Assembly (NCBI GenBank): GCA_005656395.1
Contig: SRSI01000048.1
Coordinates: 744,001 to 808,000 of the forward strand
Length of the DNA: 64,000 bases
Direction: 5' to 3'
Source: Strongyloides papillosus
Taxonomy: Eukaryota > Nematoda > Chromadorea > Rhabditida > Strongyloididae
The stretch's first letter is position 1. Every line of letters starts with the position of its first letter. Position numbers and translations under genes: made by a program. The notes below the pieces were generated by a model that saw nothing but the letters and a program-made list of their open reading frames with translations, had not been told where the DNA came from and made no database searches. Positions 25,293 to 38,700 of the stretch are shown here, in pieces.

Positions 25293-26475
25293 TTACAACT
25301 TTACCCAATCATCATCAATCTCCTCAATCTTTGTTGTAGTCGATGATGGGAGAGGTGGAAGATTAGGTGTCTCTGAATCTGGTTCAGATATTGTAATTCT
25401 ATTTTCTTGAACATGATCTTTAACATTGGATTCCTCAGGATTATGAACATGAATATTAACATTATTAAATGTTATATTATTTGTTGTTAATAAACTACCT
25501 GTAAAGGGTTTAACATCAGTAGAATTCATTGGTACAGACTTAGTTTTTGAATCATCATTTGATGTAGGAGGATTTACATCAGAAGGAGTAGAAACTTCTT
25601 TTGGTATGGCAACACTTGTCGGTGGTATATAATGAGTATTAGTTTTATACTTCAGTAAATCATTTGATGTAGGAGGATTTACATCAGAAGAAATGGAAAC
25701 TTCTTTTGGTATGGCAACACTTGTCGGTGGTATATAATGAGTATTAGTCTTATACTTCAGCAAATCATTTGATATTGATTTTCCTGATGGAATATCTTCA
25801 AAAGCAACTGATGCAGGTTGTTTTGCTTCAACAACTTTTGGTACATTTCCATCAAAACCATTTTTGACAGCTGATGTGGTGTTAACAGATTCAATATTTG
25901 TTTTATCATTCGGTACAGTTGCATCAGTTACCAAAGGAATTGGAGTGTCTGAAGAAACTTTTTTTTTCTCTTTGTTAGATGTTTTTGGAGAACGTAATTT
26001 CTTTGAATCTGCTTCAGAGAATTTTAACTTATCTTTTGATGGAATTTCTACTTGTATTTCTCCCGGATAAACTTTGTTAACTAGTGTTTTAATAACATTT
26101 GTTGCACTATTTGTTTTTAACTAAAATTCAATTTATAACTTTTATAAAAATATATAAACATACAATAGATTGTGATCCATCTGTTTTAGACAGTGTTGAT
26201 TTTGTACTACCAGAACGTGATGATGATCTTCTTCTACTAGATGTTGTTCCTTTTTTTGATGCAGTTGAAGTTGATCTTACTTTTCTTCTTGAGGAGGGAG
26301 ATTTTGTTCGTGTTTTGGTTGATCTGGATGATGATGCCTTACTTTTACTTTTTTCCTTTCCATCCTTTTTATTTTTTGGATTTTTATAGTAATAATAATA
26401 TACTATCAAACCGATAATAATAATTATCACGATGAGCGACGTTACTATACAAACAGTAGTAATAATATTACCCAT
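25293..26475 (-). CDS. single-pass membrane protein with basic Ser-rich region and 35-residue tandem repeat
   Basis: I do not recognise this protein. Exon 1 is 26475-26164 (104 codons), the intron is 26163-26121 (43 bp, GTATGT...TTTTAG) and exon 2 is 26120-25293, giving 379 aa in phase 0. Residues about 4-26 are a very hydrophobic segment (TVCIVTSLIVIIIIIGLIVY) with a YYYYYK end, like a type III membrane anchor. Next comes a Lys/Arg/Ser-rich stretch (for example SSRRRSSSRSGS), then a Pro/Thr/Asn-rich region. Two near-perfect copies of a 35-residue unit containing KYKTNTHYIPPTSVAIPKEV are present (105 bp DNA period, about 25561-25770), with a third started and lost (SNDDSKTK). The C-terminus is EIDDDWVKL. 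A TTTTTTTATTATCAG sequence ends 14 nt before the ATG and fits a trans-splice acceptor. It lies 137 bp downstream of the secreted-protein gene, in an operon-like order. Confidence 0.75.
25561..25770 (-). repeat. 105 bp in-frame tandem repeat, two copies
   Basis: The blocks starting at 25561 and 25666 are nearly identical over 105 bp. Each encodes 35 residues (SNDLLKYKTNTHYIPPTSVA and the next 15). The few differences (for example ISSD versus TPSD) show that the copies are recent. The number of copies is likely to vary between individuals. Confidence 0.85.
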
Positions 26476-26489
26476 TTGTTAAAATGATT

Positions 26490-26504
26490 CTGATAATAAA
26501 AAAA
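26490..26504 (-). promoter_or_regulatory. candidate trans-splice acceptor before the repeat-bearing gene
   Basis: Read on the minus strand this is a T-rich tract ending in CAG, 14 nt before the ATG at 26475, with no donor or exon needed upstream. In nematodes such sites in short intercistronic spacers receive a spliced leader. It is inferred only from sequence shape. Confidence 0.4.
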
Positions 26505-26611
26505 ATAATGATAAAATTCTTAAGGAATTTATAAAAAGAAAATTAAAATAACATTATTAGTAATATTCAAATATTAAATAATTTAAATATTAATTATTAT
26601 TAAATTAATAG

Positions 26612-27038
26612 TTATTCCTTTTTGAAGGTAACAATAGGCATGTTTCCACAGGCAATGGATCCAGTAACAATCTCTTTAACATCATTAACAGCTTTTTGTG
26701 TTAACATAATAGCTTGTGAACATTTTTCAATTCCCTTCTCAGTTTTATAAGATAAAGAAAACATTCCATTTTCATTGAGTATTTTTCTTTCAACATCCCC
26801 AAAATCATCTTCATGAAGATTGGCATCCATAATTACTTTTTTCATCTAAAATAATAATGCATAAAGTATTTTTAAGAAAAAGTTAACTTACATCTTTTTC
26901 AAATTTATCCAAGAAAGGTTTTGTAACATTCTTATCACCAGATTTTAAATTGCTAACTAAACCAACGTTAAGACTTTCGTTAGCTAATGTAAGACCAATA
27001 AAAGCAACAGAAAGTACAACGAGAGAATAAAAGTTCAT
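26612..27038 (-). CDS. small secreted protein, unknown function
   Basis: I do not recognise the family. Exon 1 is 27038-26892 (49 codons), the intron is 26891-26846 (46 bp) and exon 2 is 26845-26612, giving 126 aa. The first about 20 residues (MNFYSLVVLSVAFIGLTLA) are a standard signal peptide. The mature part is mostly helical-looking with alternating charged residues. It has two cysteines (GIEKCSQAI and IACGNM), possibly one disulphide, one N-glycosylation sequon (NVT) and the C-terminus PIVTFKKE. An in-frame Met lies 27 codons upstream (27119), but the Met at 27038 gives a proper signal peptide and follows a TATATAAAGG at 27094-27103 at promoter distance. It is divergent from the receptor-like gene at 27406 and immediately upstream of the repeat-bearing membrane protein gene. 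Secretion is likely; role unknown. Confidence 0.75.
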
Positions 27039-27093
27039 AGTTAAGGAAATATCTATAACTCCTAGGATTGGATGAATAACCATGAAAAATCTA

Positions 27094-27104
27094 CCTTTAT
27101 ATAG
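27094..27104 (-). promoter_or_regulatory. TATA box for the small secreted protein gene
   Basis: On the minus strand this reads CTATATAAAGG, about 56-66 nt before the chosen ATG. Its position supports starting the protein at 27038 and not at the upstream in-frame Met at 27119. Confidence 0.45.
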
Positions 27105-27405
27105 TAAAAGGAAATCCATTCATCTATTATTATAAAAATAATGTCCACATATAACGCTTCATTATTTTTAAATTATACTTTATCAATAGACACAAAAAAA
27201 GAGTCCTAACAAAAATTTAAATGGTCAGATAAGCCATTTTTAAACATGACCAAACAATTATAATAATATTCCTATACCCATAAAAAGTAACCATATAAAA
27301 TATTATATAGCTATATTTCTTTTACGACATATATTTTTTAAAAAAAGCACTATTTTCTACACTATATTACTTGTCTATAAAAGAAAATAGTATTATTTTC
27401 TAATA

Positions 27406-28813
27406 ATGATCTCATTAAGAGAAATATTCTCAATATCTAATAAAATATCTACACAGAATAATGAAAAATCATATATGAATAAAATTTCTCATTTACCTAC
27501 CAAAGAAATGTATTATTTTTTTTATTTTAGTATAATTTTTGGTAATACCTCTTTATTGTGTAGAAAAAAATTCTTTAAAAGATATAAAAAATTATTACTA
27601 TTTATTTATATATTTATTGCTCTTATTGTGCTAATTTTTCTTTCTTGGTTATTATATTGTAATATTTATTTTTTATTTAATGAGGGTGGTATTTACCAGA
27701 ATATTGATATTTTATTTGCTACCATTATCAATATTACTGCCATATATACTGTTTATGGGAAAAGAAACTTTTTTTCCAATGATATTGATATTTGCCTCTC
27801 AATAACGTCCTTAGATTCTAAAGAAGAAATTGATAGAAGAAAGATTTATGACAAAATTTTTTTTGTCTTTGGAATTGGAGTAATTTTTATACTATTTTTT
27901 ACTTTTTTAATCCAAATTGCATTCACCACAAAAACAAATGAATCTATAATTTTTAAATTAATCACCCAATTACCATTTATTTATCAATATTTATTACTTC
28001 TATACTACCATTTAATATTTTTTTATATAACTGTAATCCTCAATAAATATTCTTTCGACTATCTGAATGAGGTAAAAAGATATTCTGGTGAGTGTGATTT
28101 ATCACTTCTTTCCTTTAAGCATGAAGTAAGTATAATTAATTATTTTTTATGTACTTTTTTAGTGCCTTGAGAAAGCTGTTGTAAATTTAAATGACAATTT
28201 TTCAATAAAAATAGCAATAATATTTTTCTTGAATATTTTTACAGGAATCATTTTTATTTATATACCAATTTCTGAGATCCTTCAAAAAACTATCTTCATT
28301 GGAATAATCTTCATTCCTCTACTATCAATTTCTTATCTTTATATGGCATTAATATTGAATAATAAATTGAATGAAATCAAAAATCAAGCATTCATGATAA
28401 GTGACATACAACAACTACAATTTCATCAAAATAAAGCAATAAAACTTTTTACATTTATGATGAAATTAAAAAGTCAAACAATTCTAATGAAATTAGGAAC
28501 TTTTATTAATATAACACCACAAAATCTTTTTTTAACACTATTTATCACATTCTTGCTATCAATAACCTTTGTCAATCAAGCAACTCAGACATTTGATATA
28601 ACATCAAAAACTTTTAATACCCATACAACTAAATTACCATTAATATTCCAACCACCGGCATTGAATTTAAATGACAATAATGGACCAAAAAATAATATTT
28701 TTAATTTTGCTCCTAACTTCAAAGATCCTAATTCACCTAATATTATTTTAACAACCACTATTACATCACATCCTATGGCTCCATCAATTTTTAATCCAAT
28801 AAATATTGGATAG
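27406..28813 (+). CDS. multi-pass membrane protein, possible gustatory-receptor-like (GUR/LITE-1) chemoreceptor
   Basis: Exon 1 is 27406-28125 (240 codons), the intron is 28126-28162 (37 bp, GTAAGT...TTTTTAG) and exon 2 is 28163-28813, giving 456 aa in phase 0. I count seven or eight hydrophobic segments, among them LLLFIYIFIALIVLIFLSWL, FFVFGIGVIFILFFTFLIQ, YQYLLLLYYHLIFFYITVIL, IAIIFFLNIFTGIIFIYIP and NLFLTLFITFLLSITFVNQ. The last one has a Thr/Phe...Gln pattern faintly like the TYhhhhhQF of insect gustatory receptors. The short loop NKYSFDYLNEVKRY and the long internal Lys/Gln/Ile-rich loop before the last segment also fit that family, which in nematodes includes the LITE-1/GUR-3 light and peroxide sensors. 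A Pro/Asn/Thr-rich tail of about 65 residues is unusual. The family call is weak; a multi-pass membrane protein is certain. Confidence 0.6.
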
Positions 28814-31800
28814 AGTAGAAGTGTATCAAGGTAAATCGAGAGGAATTACAAATTAAATGGTATGGAAGATAATTTAATTGACATCTCCTACTGCAATTTT
28901 TAATTACTTAATGCTACTTTTGACTTTCAATATAAACATTCTATAACGTTAAAAAGAATTAACTTAAGAACATAAATGCATTATGATGTTATTAAATAAT
29001 AATAAATATATTATCATTTTTTAATGTGACTAAATTGTTGATATATATATAAATATTGTATTAAGTTTTTTTTATTTATAAAAAAAGAAGACTTTCATTA
29101 AAAATATTAAGAAGGATGAAAGTATAATCTTCTTATAAATATTAATCTTTTACATACACTTTTTTATAAAAATAAAAGTATTTTTATATCAATATAGATT
29201 TTAAGGAAATCTTGTTATCTTCATCCAAATGTGTCCTTCCAATTGAATTATTCTCAAAAGATACATGAAAATGGATAAAGTTTTAACTTTCATTGTTTAT
29301 TATTTTTAAAATCTTACAACAAATTTCTTTAACTCCCTCCTACAACATCTTATATATCCTCTCAATTCAACAAATTTCCTTTTTTGTACTTAATGTATAT
29401 ATGCCTGTAAAAGTACAAAATTATATGTAAAAGTCTGGTGATTGAATAAACAAATGTTTATGGTAAATTCAGATCTTTCCTTATAAACAAAGGCATATTT
29501 AAATGTTTCATACTAAATCATTAATATACTCTTCCTTTTAATATTTTCTTCCACAAAAAGATTAGTACAAATATATTAATATATCATATCTCTTCATACT
29601 ACGAGATCTTTCTGTAATATTTTTCTTTTAATATTATACTAATTTACTTTTAGCTTCTTAATTTTAACTCCTTATGTGTTTATATATTCTAAAAAGAGAT
29701 TAAAATACCATTTAATTTTATATTACATTTTACTTTATGATAACTATTACAGGAGGAAAAGTTAAAAGAAGCAAGATTTATAGTTTCATATCACTTTTCT
29801 TTACATATTTATTACTTTTCTTAACAAATATCTTTTAACTTAAATTTTTTTCCTTCCCCATACTTTGTAATACAAAAATTTATCAATATTACAGAATATA
29901 TTAATTAAAACAATACATAATAAATATTATTTTTTCATGAAATAATCCTCATATAATAAATATGGCCTCATCAAAAGAGAACTTTTTTCTTATGTATAAA
30001 TATGCATCTAATTATTAAAAAATTATTATTCAATTTACATATAACTTGGCTCCGCACTTCTCTATTTTTCTTATTTTTTTTGTCACACAATTCTTCCCTC
30101 AAATATATATTTATAATTGAATGTATAATTTTATCTTAATTATAGTTTATTTATTATTCATAAAAGTATCTACAAAAATATTTGTTCATTAGTTTTTCTT
30201 TCTATGTAGTTTGGGTAATCAAGAAAGCACTAATGTTAGAAGTATATTTTTTTATTTTTGATTGTCCTTTTAGTTTACTAAAAATTTAAGGAGAAATAAT
30301 TACTATATTTTGGGTCTTTTTTCATAAATAATTATATTTTTCGAGTTTTTGATGTAAAATAAAGAATATTTTTTTTACCTACCTATTTTTACATGGAAGT
30401 CTTTAATATCAATATTCCTCTTTGAACTCCATACATTTATCCCCTTCTCTGTAATAAAGAAAGAAAAATTACTTTATCAAGTTAGTTTTTAATCAAAAGA
30501 TAAAAAGCCATTCTAATTTATTAATTGTCTAATATTAAAATAAAAGGGAAATGACCATATTTGTAATAAATTAACTATCTTTTGGTTTAACAAAATTACG
30601 TATTACATATGGTCTACTTATAAATGCCTTATTATCATTTTATATATTTTGCCATCACCGATATAAATATACATATAATATATCTTCCATCATCGTTATT
30701 CTTCCTCGCTTCCCTCCCTCTTTTAGGACATAAAATTTTTAGACTTTTTATATCATTATTCCGAAAAATATATATCATTTTAAATTATATAAATATCAAA
30801 AAAATAAAATTTTGTATCAAAAAAATAAGTGAATGTTGCATGTTATTATGTTATTAAATCACTACTTCTCTATTTCTCAACTTCATTTAATAATGGGATT
30901 CTACTGATACTGGCATATTCCTTAACTTTATTTTTTTCTTGATGTATTTTGTACTTGGTATGCCTCCCTTATTAACCTTCAAATAACTTATTTATATACT
31001 ATAAAATAACTACTTAAGCAATAATTTACATATATATTTAAAAATAATAAATATTTTTCATGCCACAAAACCACTTATAATATCAATCTCTTCAATTCTT
31101 ATTTTTTCATCTTTACGTTATACTGATGTATAATGTTTTGTAAAATGAACTTTAACCGTTATCCTATTTTCTTCATTTTTTTTTGTCTTAATTCCTTTAT
31201 ATTAACAATTTAAAAGAAACTTTCACATTTGTTCCATTCATTTTCATTAAAAACATCAAAAGTAAATCTACTTTAATATATTATTTTTATATAAAAAAAA
31301 TTACATTAATAAATTGCCCTTTAAAATTCTTCTTTTTCGTTTTTTTTCATGGTACTTCAAGATACAAAATTAGAGCCTTCTCCTCCTAATGATAAGGATT
31401 CTTTCTTCAAAAATTAAACTAAATTAAATATTGTCATCTAACATCTTTTTTTATCACATCTCTTTAGTTCGTCTCTTCCTAAATTTCTTTTTTTATTTTA
31501 TCATATCCATAATATAATATTCTTGAAATAAAAATTTTTGTAACAAAAAGTGTCATGTCATTTTTACTACTAATCCTCTCTCATAATCGCTCATTAATAT
31601 TCTTTTTCCCTTAAACTTTCATTTATTATTATAAAACACATATGTGTCATTGCGTAACTCTTATATATAGCAATTATTTATTGTTTCAAGCTTTAAATGT
31701 TTTATCATAAACCGAAATAGTAGTTGAAAGATAACACATTTGATAGCTTTTAATTAGGTAAAAGTAATTATGTAATGTAAAAAATGTCTTTTGAAAGTGA

Positions 31801-32724
31801 AAATATGGAGAGATTTGTAGAGGTACATCTTGATGTTGTGTTATGTAAAGTCACTACAAAGATAAATCATGTAATATCTGGATAAAGAAAACTTTTTTTT
31901 GTTAATTGTTGCTTTTAATATCAATTTTGATATAATTAAAATGATCCTTATAATACAATTATATTTGGACCCATCCTCTTATTCTTGTGTATTATTGTTA
32001 TCCATACTTTATATAAATATATCAACTCCTCCCTAATATATATTAAGAAAAAGAGAGAGTTAAAGTTAAGGAAATATCTTTTTCAAGATAACTTTTTATT
32101 TTATATTCAACTAAACTTTATTTTGATTCTCCATAAATTAATTTCAAAACATCTATATTATCATTCCCACTTATTAAACTCTTAAAAACAACTATACAAA
32201 ATGATCATTTTTAATACATGTCTTCCACCCATCTGTATATAATCTCATTTTACTATAATCTTACAAAAACTTTCTAATTCTTTAAACTTCTAATAGACAA
32301 TGACAAGATAAAAAAGTCATACTAATCTTTAAGGTAAAAAAGTACTCTTAAATATATATTTCATAGAGAAACTTTAACCTCTGAAATTAGAGAGTTCCCT
32401 CTCCTGAAATATAATTACAATTTAACAATTTTTGCCCCTAACCAATTAATTATATAAAACTTAACTGGCATGCTGTTTTAAGTATCAAATATAATATATA
32501 CTTTTCTCTTCCCCCTTTTTAATATCTATACTTCTTCTCAAACATTTGATTATAAGTTTCAATAAAAAATTTTATTAAAAATAATTTTGCTTTTAGGATA
32601 TTATATATGTGGATTTTAAAGTGATTTCACTATCCTGTGCCTTATTATTTGATAAAAAGAGATAATAATTATTTTAACTTTATACTATTATTTTATTTTT
32701 TAAATAGTAGAATATTTGTTAAGG
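28814..32724. other. 3.9 kb AT/T-rich region upstream of the cadherin gene
   Basis: No supported gene was found. The 60-77 codon frames at 30624-30857 and 31985-32185 are Ile/Tyr/Leu/Lys-rich, as expected of chance frames in T-rich DNA. The region is the likely home of the promoter for the long (neuronal-type) cadherin isoform. Confidence 0.4.
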
Positions 32725-35700
32725 ATGTCTAGAAAACTATATTTTATTTTACTACTAATTATTATTAACACACTTAAAATTTCTCCATTAAAGGTATGTT
32801 TAAAAATTACTATATTTTCAATTTATAAATTAAAAAATTTGATATTTAAAATAAAATATAAAAAAAAACCTTACTACTGGTAAATTTTAATCCCAATCCT
32901 AATTATCTATTCTTTATTTTATTACAATCTCTCTTAATTCTTTTTCCAAAATTTTAAGGATACTTTATTTTTTATTCAAATAAGAAAAAATAAAATACCT
33001 CGTTAAATTAATTTATATACATGTGTGTATATTCTATCATGTCCTTAAGTTCTCCAAAATTGACTTTTTTCTCTCCTATAGAGTCAAATTTATTTATAAC
33101 TATCTTATTTTCTTATAAACTTTATATATGTATAAAATAAATTAAGAAGTCAATTAAATTAAACAAAAATATAAACCATATTTTGATGAAATACAAAACC
33201 ATTCTCTATATTATCAAAAGCTTCAATGTGTCATGTATTTCCACTACATGAATATAAACCTTTCTGTCATTATCACAAAATAAAATTAATTTTAATAATT
33301 TAAATTAAAGTAAGAAAAGGGATATATATAATAGAGTCAAACTTAGATAAGGGTTAAAGAGTCAAGTGATGAAGATAATTCGAAATAACCAAAGATATAG
33401 TGATATAAATTTGATGAGTAAAATAATTGGGATGACGATTTTTGATAATATTTAATGTCTTCTATCATGCTTATAGACAATTCAATTTTGGTTTATATCC
33501 CTTTTAAAATTTTAGCATAGGGAACATCTAAATAGGAAAAATATATATTTATTGATAAACATAATTGATTTCATAATTTTCTGAATAACACATTAGTTGA
33601 AAGATTAAAAATTTGGCTCATAACGAAAAAAATGACTCAAAATCAAATACCGAATTATATTAAGTTTTTAAAAATTATAATAAAGTAATAATTTATTAAT
33701 TTACCATATCTAATTTAATTATATTAATGACAAAAAACTTTATTTACTTATATGTTAAATTGATTACGTAAATAATGTATATTAATGTGTGATATCTATA
33801 TTCTAATTATTCATCTTAATAATCATAATCCCCAAAAATAAGATTTACTCTATTATCTTTCATCACTCATCCATACACTAATGAAGAGGTATCCATATAT
33901 CTTTTATTTACACATCATGAATTAAGGGATTAAAATCCACAGCTGTAAGGATTTAGAAATAAAAACATAAAACATCTTATTATTTAATAACAATTGAAGG
34001 ACTGTTAAAAAAATAACTATCTTTTTTATAGTATTATTATGTCAATTCAAAAGATCCTGTGAATTGGTTGGTGGTGGATTTTGTCTATGATAAAATTATA
34101 ACACCATATGAAAGTATAAAGGAAGATACGATAGTTAAGGAGAATGAATTTTATGAATACTTTAAAATAATAGATAATTGTCTGTATATCAATAAATCTA
34201 TAGAATTATTAATAGGAAATGACTTCCAATTAGATTTTATTGCTACAAGGCACCCATTTCAAAGAATCGTATCTATTATCCTATATATTGATGATGATAA
34301 AAAATTTAAAAAATTTACACAACCACTATATCAAACATCAATTAAATCAGATGTGGAACCGGAGAGTGAGATAACTTTCAATAATAGTGATATTAAAATA
34401 AGAAATCAAGAAAATAATAGTATCGAAGTTAATTATTTCCCTATCTCAGGACCTTACAATTATTTATTTTTGATTCTTACTAAAGAAGATAAAAATGGAA
34501 ATTATGCTATGGTATACCTTAAAAAAAGACTTGATCTTATACTAAAGGAGCATAATTTAGATGAAAAAGTTTTTACATTTTGGTTGGGAGCTTTTGATAA
34601 AAAAAGTAAAAAAAGAATTGGTAGTACAAAAATTGAAATTAAAGTTGTTAATGTTAATAATCACCCACCAATTTTTGATAATCCTAATGGATATTATTTT
34701 AAATTATCTAATGTAACTCCCTTTAATAATATATTTAGAGTTAAAGCTCATTCATATAAAAGTATTACAACTTATCATATTGAACCTGAGTATGTACCAT
34801 TTGATATTGCTCCATGGGCTGGAGATGTTTATGGGACAAAATTGTTAACATCGGGAATGCATAATTTTGATATTATTGGTACAGATTCACTTGGACAAAT
34901 GAGTCAAATTCCTGTAAAAATTGAAGTTGAATCACCTTCAAATAATGAAAATGAAACACTGAATGTTATTGGAAAATCATCTTTACCAACAAAAAATAAT
35001 TATTATAAAGAAATTCTTAAGAAAAGCTCCATTAACAATTCTAAATCAATGAATCAAAAGAAGATTAGAAGAGAACTTGGTAATGACATACTTTTCCAGT
35101 TAAAAGAATCCCAAAAATTAGGATTCCTTAATCGGGTAAGTAATAGAGATAACATTATCATCATCTCTATAACATCTCAAAAGCTTTCAACAACTATATA
35201 ACTATCACTTTTAGACAATTACATTATACCCATCAGAGGAGATAACATTAGGACCATTAACAGGAAAATATCTAACTATCCACTTGAATGGTTCAATTGA
35301 ACTAACAAAGCCACTAAACTTTGAGGATGATGAAGAAATTATAATGGCAGTTCAAATTGGTAGTCCATTTAAAAGTAAGTTATGCCATAAGAAAAAGATT
35401 TTGATTTTAATTTAATTACTCAATCTTCCCTTTATAATATTCTTTATATAGTAGTAAAAGTTGATGATTATATTAAGATAAGAACAGTGAACGGAAATTA
35501 GAATCTTATTTTTATCTAACATCCTTCCATACAAAACTTTAAAATATACTTTTGATTTAATTAAAGTTTACAATACAATTCCTTCTTATTGTACTTCCTT
35601 CCCCTAATTCAATGGATTGTTGAGATAATTATTACAATTAGATGGAGTAATTTAAAGTGAGAAAATAAAAGGCTAAAATTATAAAAGCACCTACAGTTTA

Positions 35701-38700
35701 CCACATCCAACCACCTGCTGAGGGGGAGAACAAAAAAAAGGAAAAATAAAGAAAAATAAAACTTAGATATTACTTAATAATTTCTTATTTTTCATCTTTT
35801 ACATTTTCATTAACATATCCTTCGTTAAACATATGTTTTACTTTACATAAGTAACATGACAGCTGAGTTTTTGTTTTTTCTCTCCATTTACAATTCTTTA
35901 GCAATTATAATTTGTTATAAATTTCTTTTTATCACTCAACTATAATACGATGCTCTTTTATAATTACCCTTTGATTAGGTGCTAATAAAGACACATAAAT
36001 AAACTGTTAATATTATCATAATTTAGATATATTTTTGTGACAGATGCGTTGATTAATAAAATGTCCCTCTTCTTATGTATCTGACATAATGTGGCGATAA
36101 AAAAATTGTAGCTTATTAAAGAGGGAAACTTAAACTTAACAAATTACTCTTTTGGTGTTCTGGGAAATCTAAAATACATAATTACATTTAAAATATTTTA
36201 ATGTCGAAATTTGAGAAATCATCCTTTTTTAATTAATTGCCTACAACCATAAAATATAAATTTATCAATATAAATTTTTATAACATATACCATTTTAGCA
36301 CGCGTTCAAACAATAAAAATTAAGATCCTAGATGTTGATGAACCACCAAAATTTATAAATCAACCGAAACCGTACCTTGCAGTGGTTCCAATCTCCAGAC
36401 CTATTGGTTATCAAATATATCGTTTTGAAGCTCGTGATCAAAATGGAGATGGTGATAGTGATGTCATTTATAATTTAATTAATACTGAACGTAAGTTGAT
36501 CAAAAAAATTAAACTAGTTATATCATATTGTAGCACCTGGAGCTTTTACAATTGACTCGGAAACAGGAATAATTCGTACTGCTCTCAAAAAATATCCATC
36601 AGGATCAAGTTATAAGGTTTATATCCAGGCAATTGACAAAACACCACAAGATAAAAATAAGAAACAAGAAAGTGAAATAGCTATTTTGGATGTTGTGGCA
36701 TCAAATAGAGCACCTCAATTTTACAAAGAAAGTTATCATGTTTCAATACCAGAAAATATGGATATTGAGACATCAATACTACATGTTCAAGCAAAAGTAT
36801 TTAAGAATGTTGATAATGTAGCTAATCCCTTATTTTTTAATGTTGAACCACGTTTTGATTTATTTGAAGAGAATGAAGATGGTAGTGAAAGATACTATTC
36901 TGACTATTTTAGTATTGAACCATTTACTGGTGTAGTTCATTTGACAAAAAAGATTGATTACGAGAATAAAGAAGATAAGAAATTGTATAAACTTTTTATC
37001 ACTGCACGTGAAGGTGGATTGGAGAGTAAAGTTCCATTGGTAATAAAAATTGAAGATATCAATGATAACCCACCAATTTTTACACAACCTTTATATACAG
37101 CAACAACTAAAGAAGATGTTGATATAGGAAAAGTTTTACTCAAAGTTACAGCATATGATAAAGATTCTGGAGAGAATGGACAAATATTTTATACAGTTTC
37201 TGATGATAATTTTATGGTTAATTCTAACGGTGAAATTATGGCCAAAAAACGTCTTGACGCCGATCAAAATCAAGAAAGATTCTACATTTACCGTTTTAAT
37301 GTTACTGCAACTGATAAAGGCTACCCAAGTAAACAATCAACTTCACAAATTCATATAAGAACTGAAAATGTTAATGATGAAAAACCTATATTTAGACCTA
37401 CAAGACTTTACCAAGCATCAATAGCTGAGAATGCTGAAGGTGGAACTCCGGTTATTGAAGTTCAGGCTTATGATCCTGACAAAGATCAAATAACATATGG
37501 TTTATTATATCAAGGATATGAAACTGATAAGACAAATATTTTTGAAATTGATGTTGATACAGGACTTATTACAATTCGTCCTGATATCTCACCGGAAAAA
37601 TTACTAACAATGGAGAATCCTTATAATTTAACTGTTATTGCAACGGATGATGGTAGTTGTTGTCCAGAGACGGGATCTGTCAAACATTACCAAACAGCTT
37701 ACGTTATGATATCTACATTTGATGTCAATAATCATAAGCCAGAATTTCCCGAATGTTCAAGTTACTCAAATATTGCTAAATTGGAGGAAGGAATTTACAG
37801 AGGAAATGACATTCCTATTATTGTAAGAGTTAAAGCTATTGATGAGGATAAACTTAGTAATGGTGAATTAGTCTATTCATTATACTATACAAGAAGTGAA
37901 TCTAGGAAACCATTTATCATTGATCCAATAACAGGTGACCTGAGACCAGCACCAAATTTTGTTTTTGACCGTGAAAATAAACCATTTGAGGAGGTTACTG
38001 TCAAAGCAACAGACAAAGGAGATAGACCATTGATAGGATTTTGTAATTTTCTTGTAACAATATTAGATGTCAATGATAATCCACCAATTTTTGAGAAAAC
38101 ATCATATGAAACATCTATTAGTAAAACCGTTTCTCCTGGTTATTCAATAATAACAGTGACTGCTGATGATTCTGATGCTTCACAGAACTCACGAATCACA
38201 TATAAATTATCTCCTGATATCAACGCTGGAAGTGAACATGAAGATGATGTAAACTACCTCAGAATATTAAATGAGGAGAATGGTGAAATAACATTAGTTA
38301 GAAATATCCCACCAACTAAGAGAGAATTAATTTTTAATGTTATTGCTTCAGATAATGGTATTCCAGAACCACAGACATCAACAGTTAATGTTAATATAAA
38401 TATTCAAGATTATAAATTAGCTAAACCTCAATGGCAAACATCACCTGAATGTAAAGAATCAATAATAGTTAATGAGGATATTCAAATAAATACTATACTT
38501 TTTAAATGTTATGCTATTCCTGGTGATGGTTCCACTAACCCCATAACATATAAAATGTCTAATGGTGTCAAAAAAGTTACCAATAGTGATGGTAAATTTA
38601 GAGAGTTTATGGAGAAGAGAAATAGAAGAGATTATGTAATTATCAGGAATATGGCTACATTAGATTATGAAGATTCATCAAGTTACACATTAACAGTAAC

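Noticed and set aside
25864..26389. plus-strand frames opposite the repeat-bearing protein
   Set aside because: They are antisense shadows of a spliced minus-strand gene; their Asp/Leu-rich look comes from the Arg/Ser codons on the other strand.
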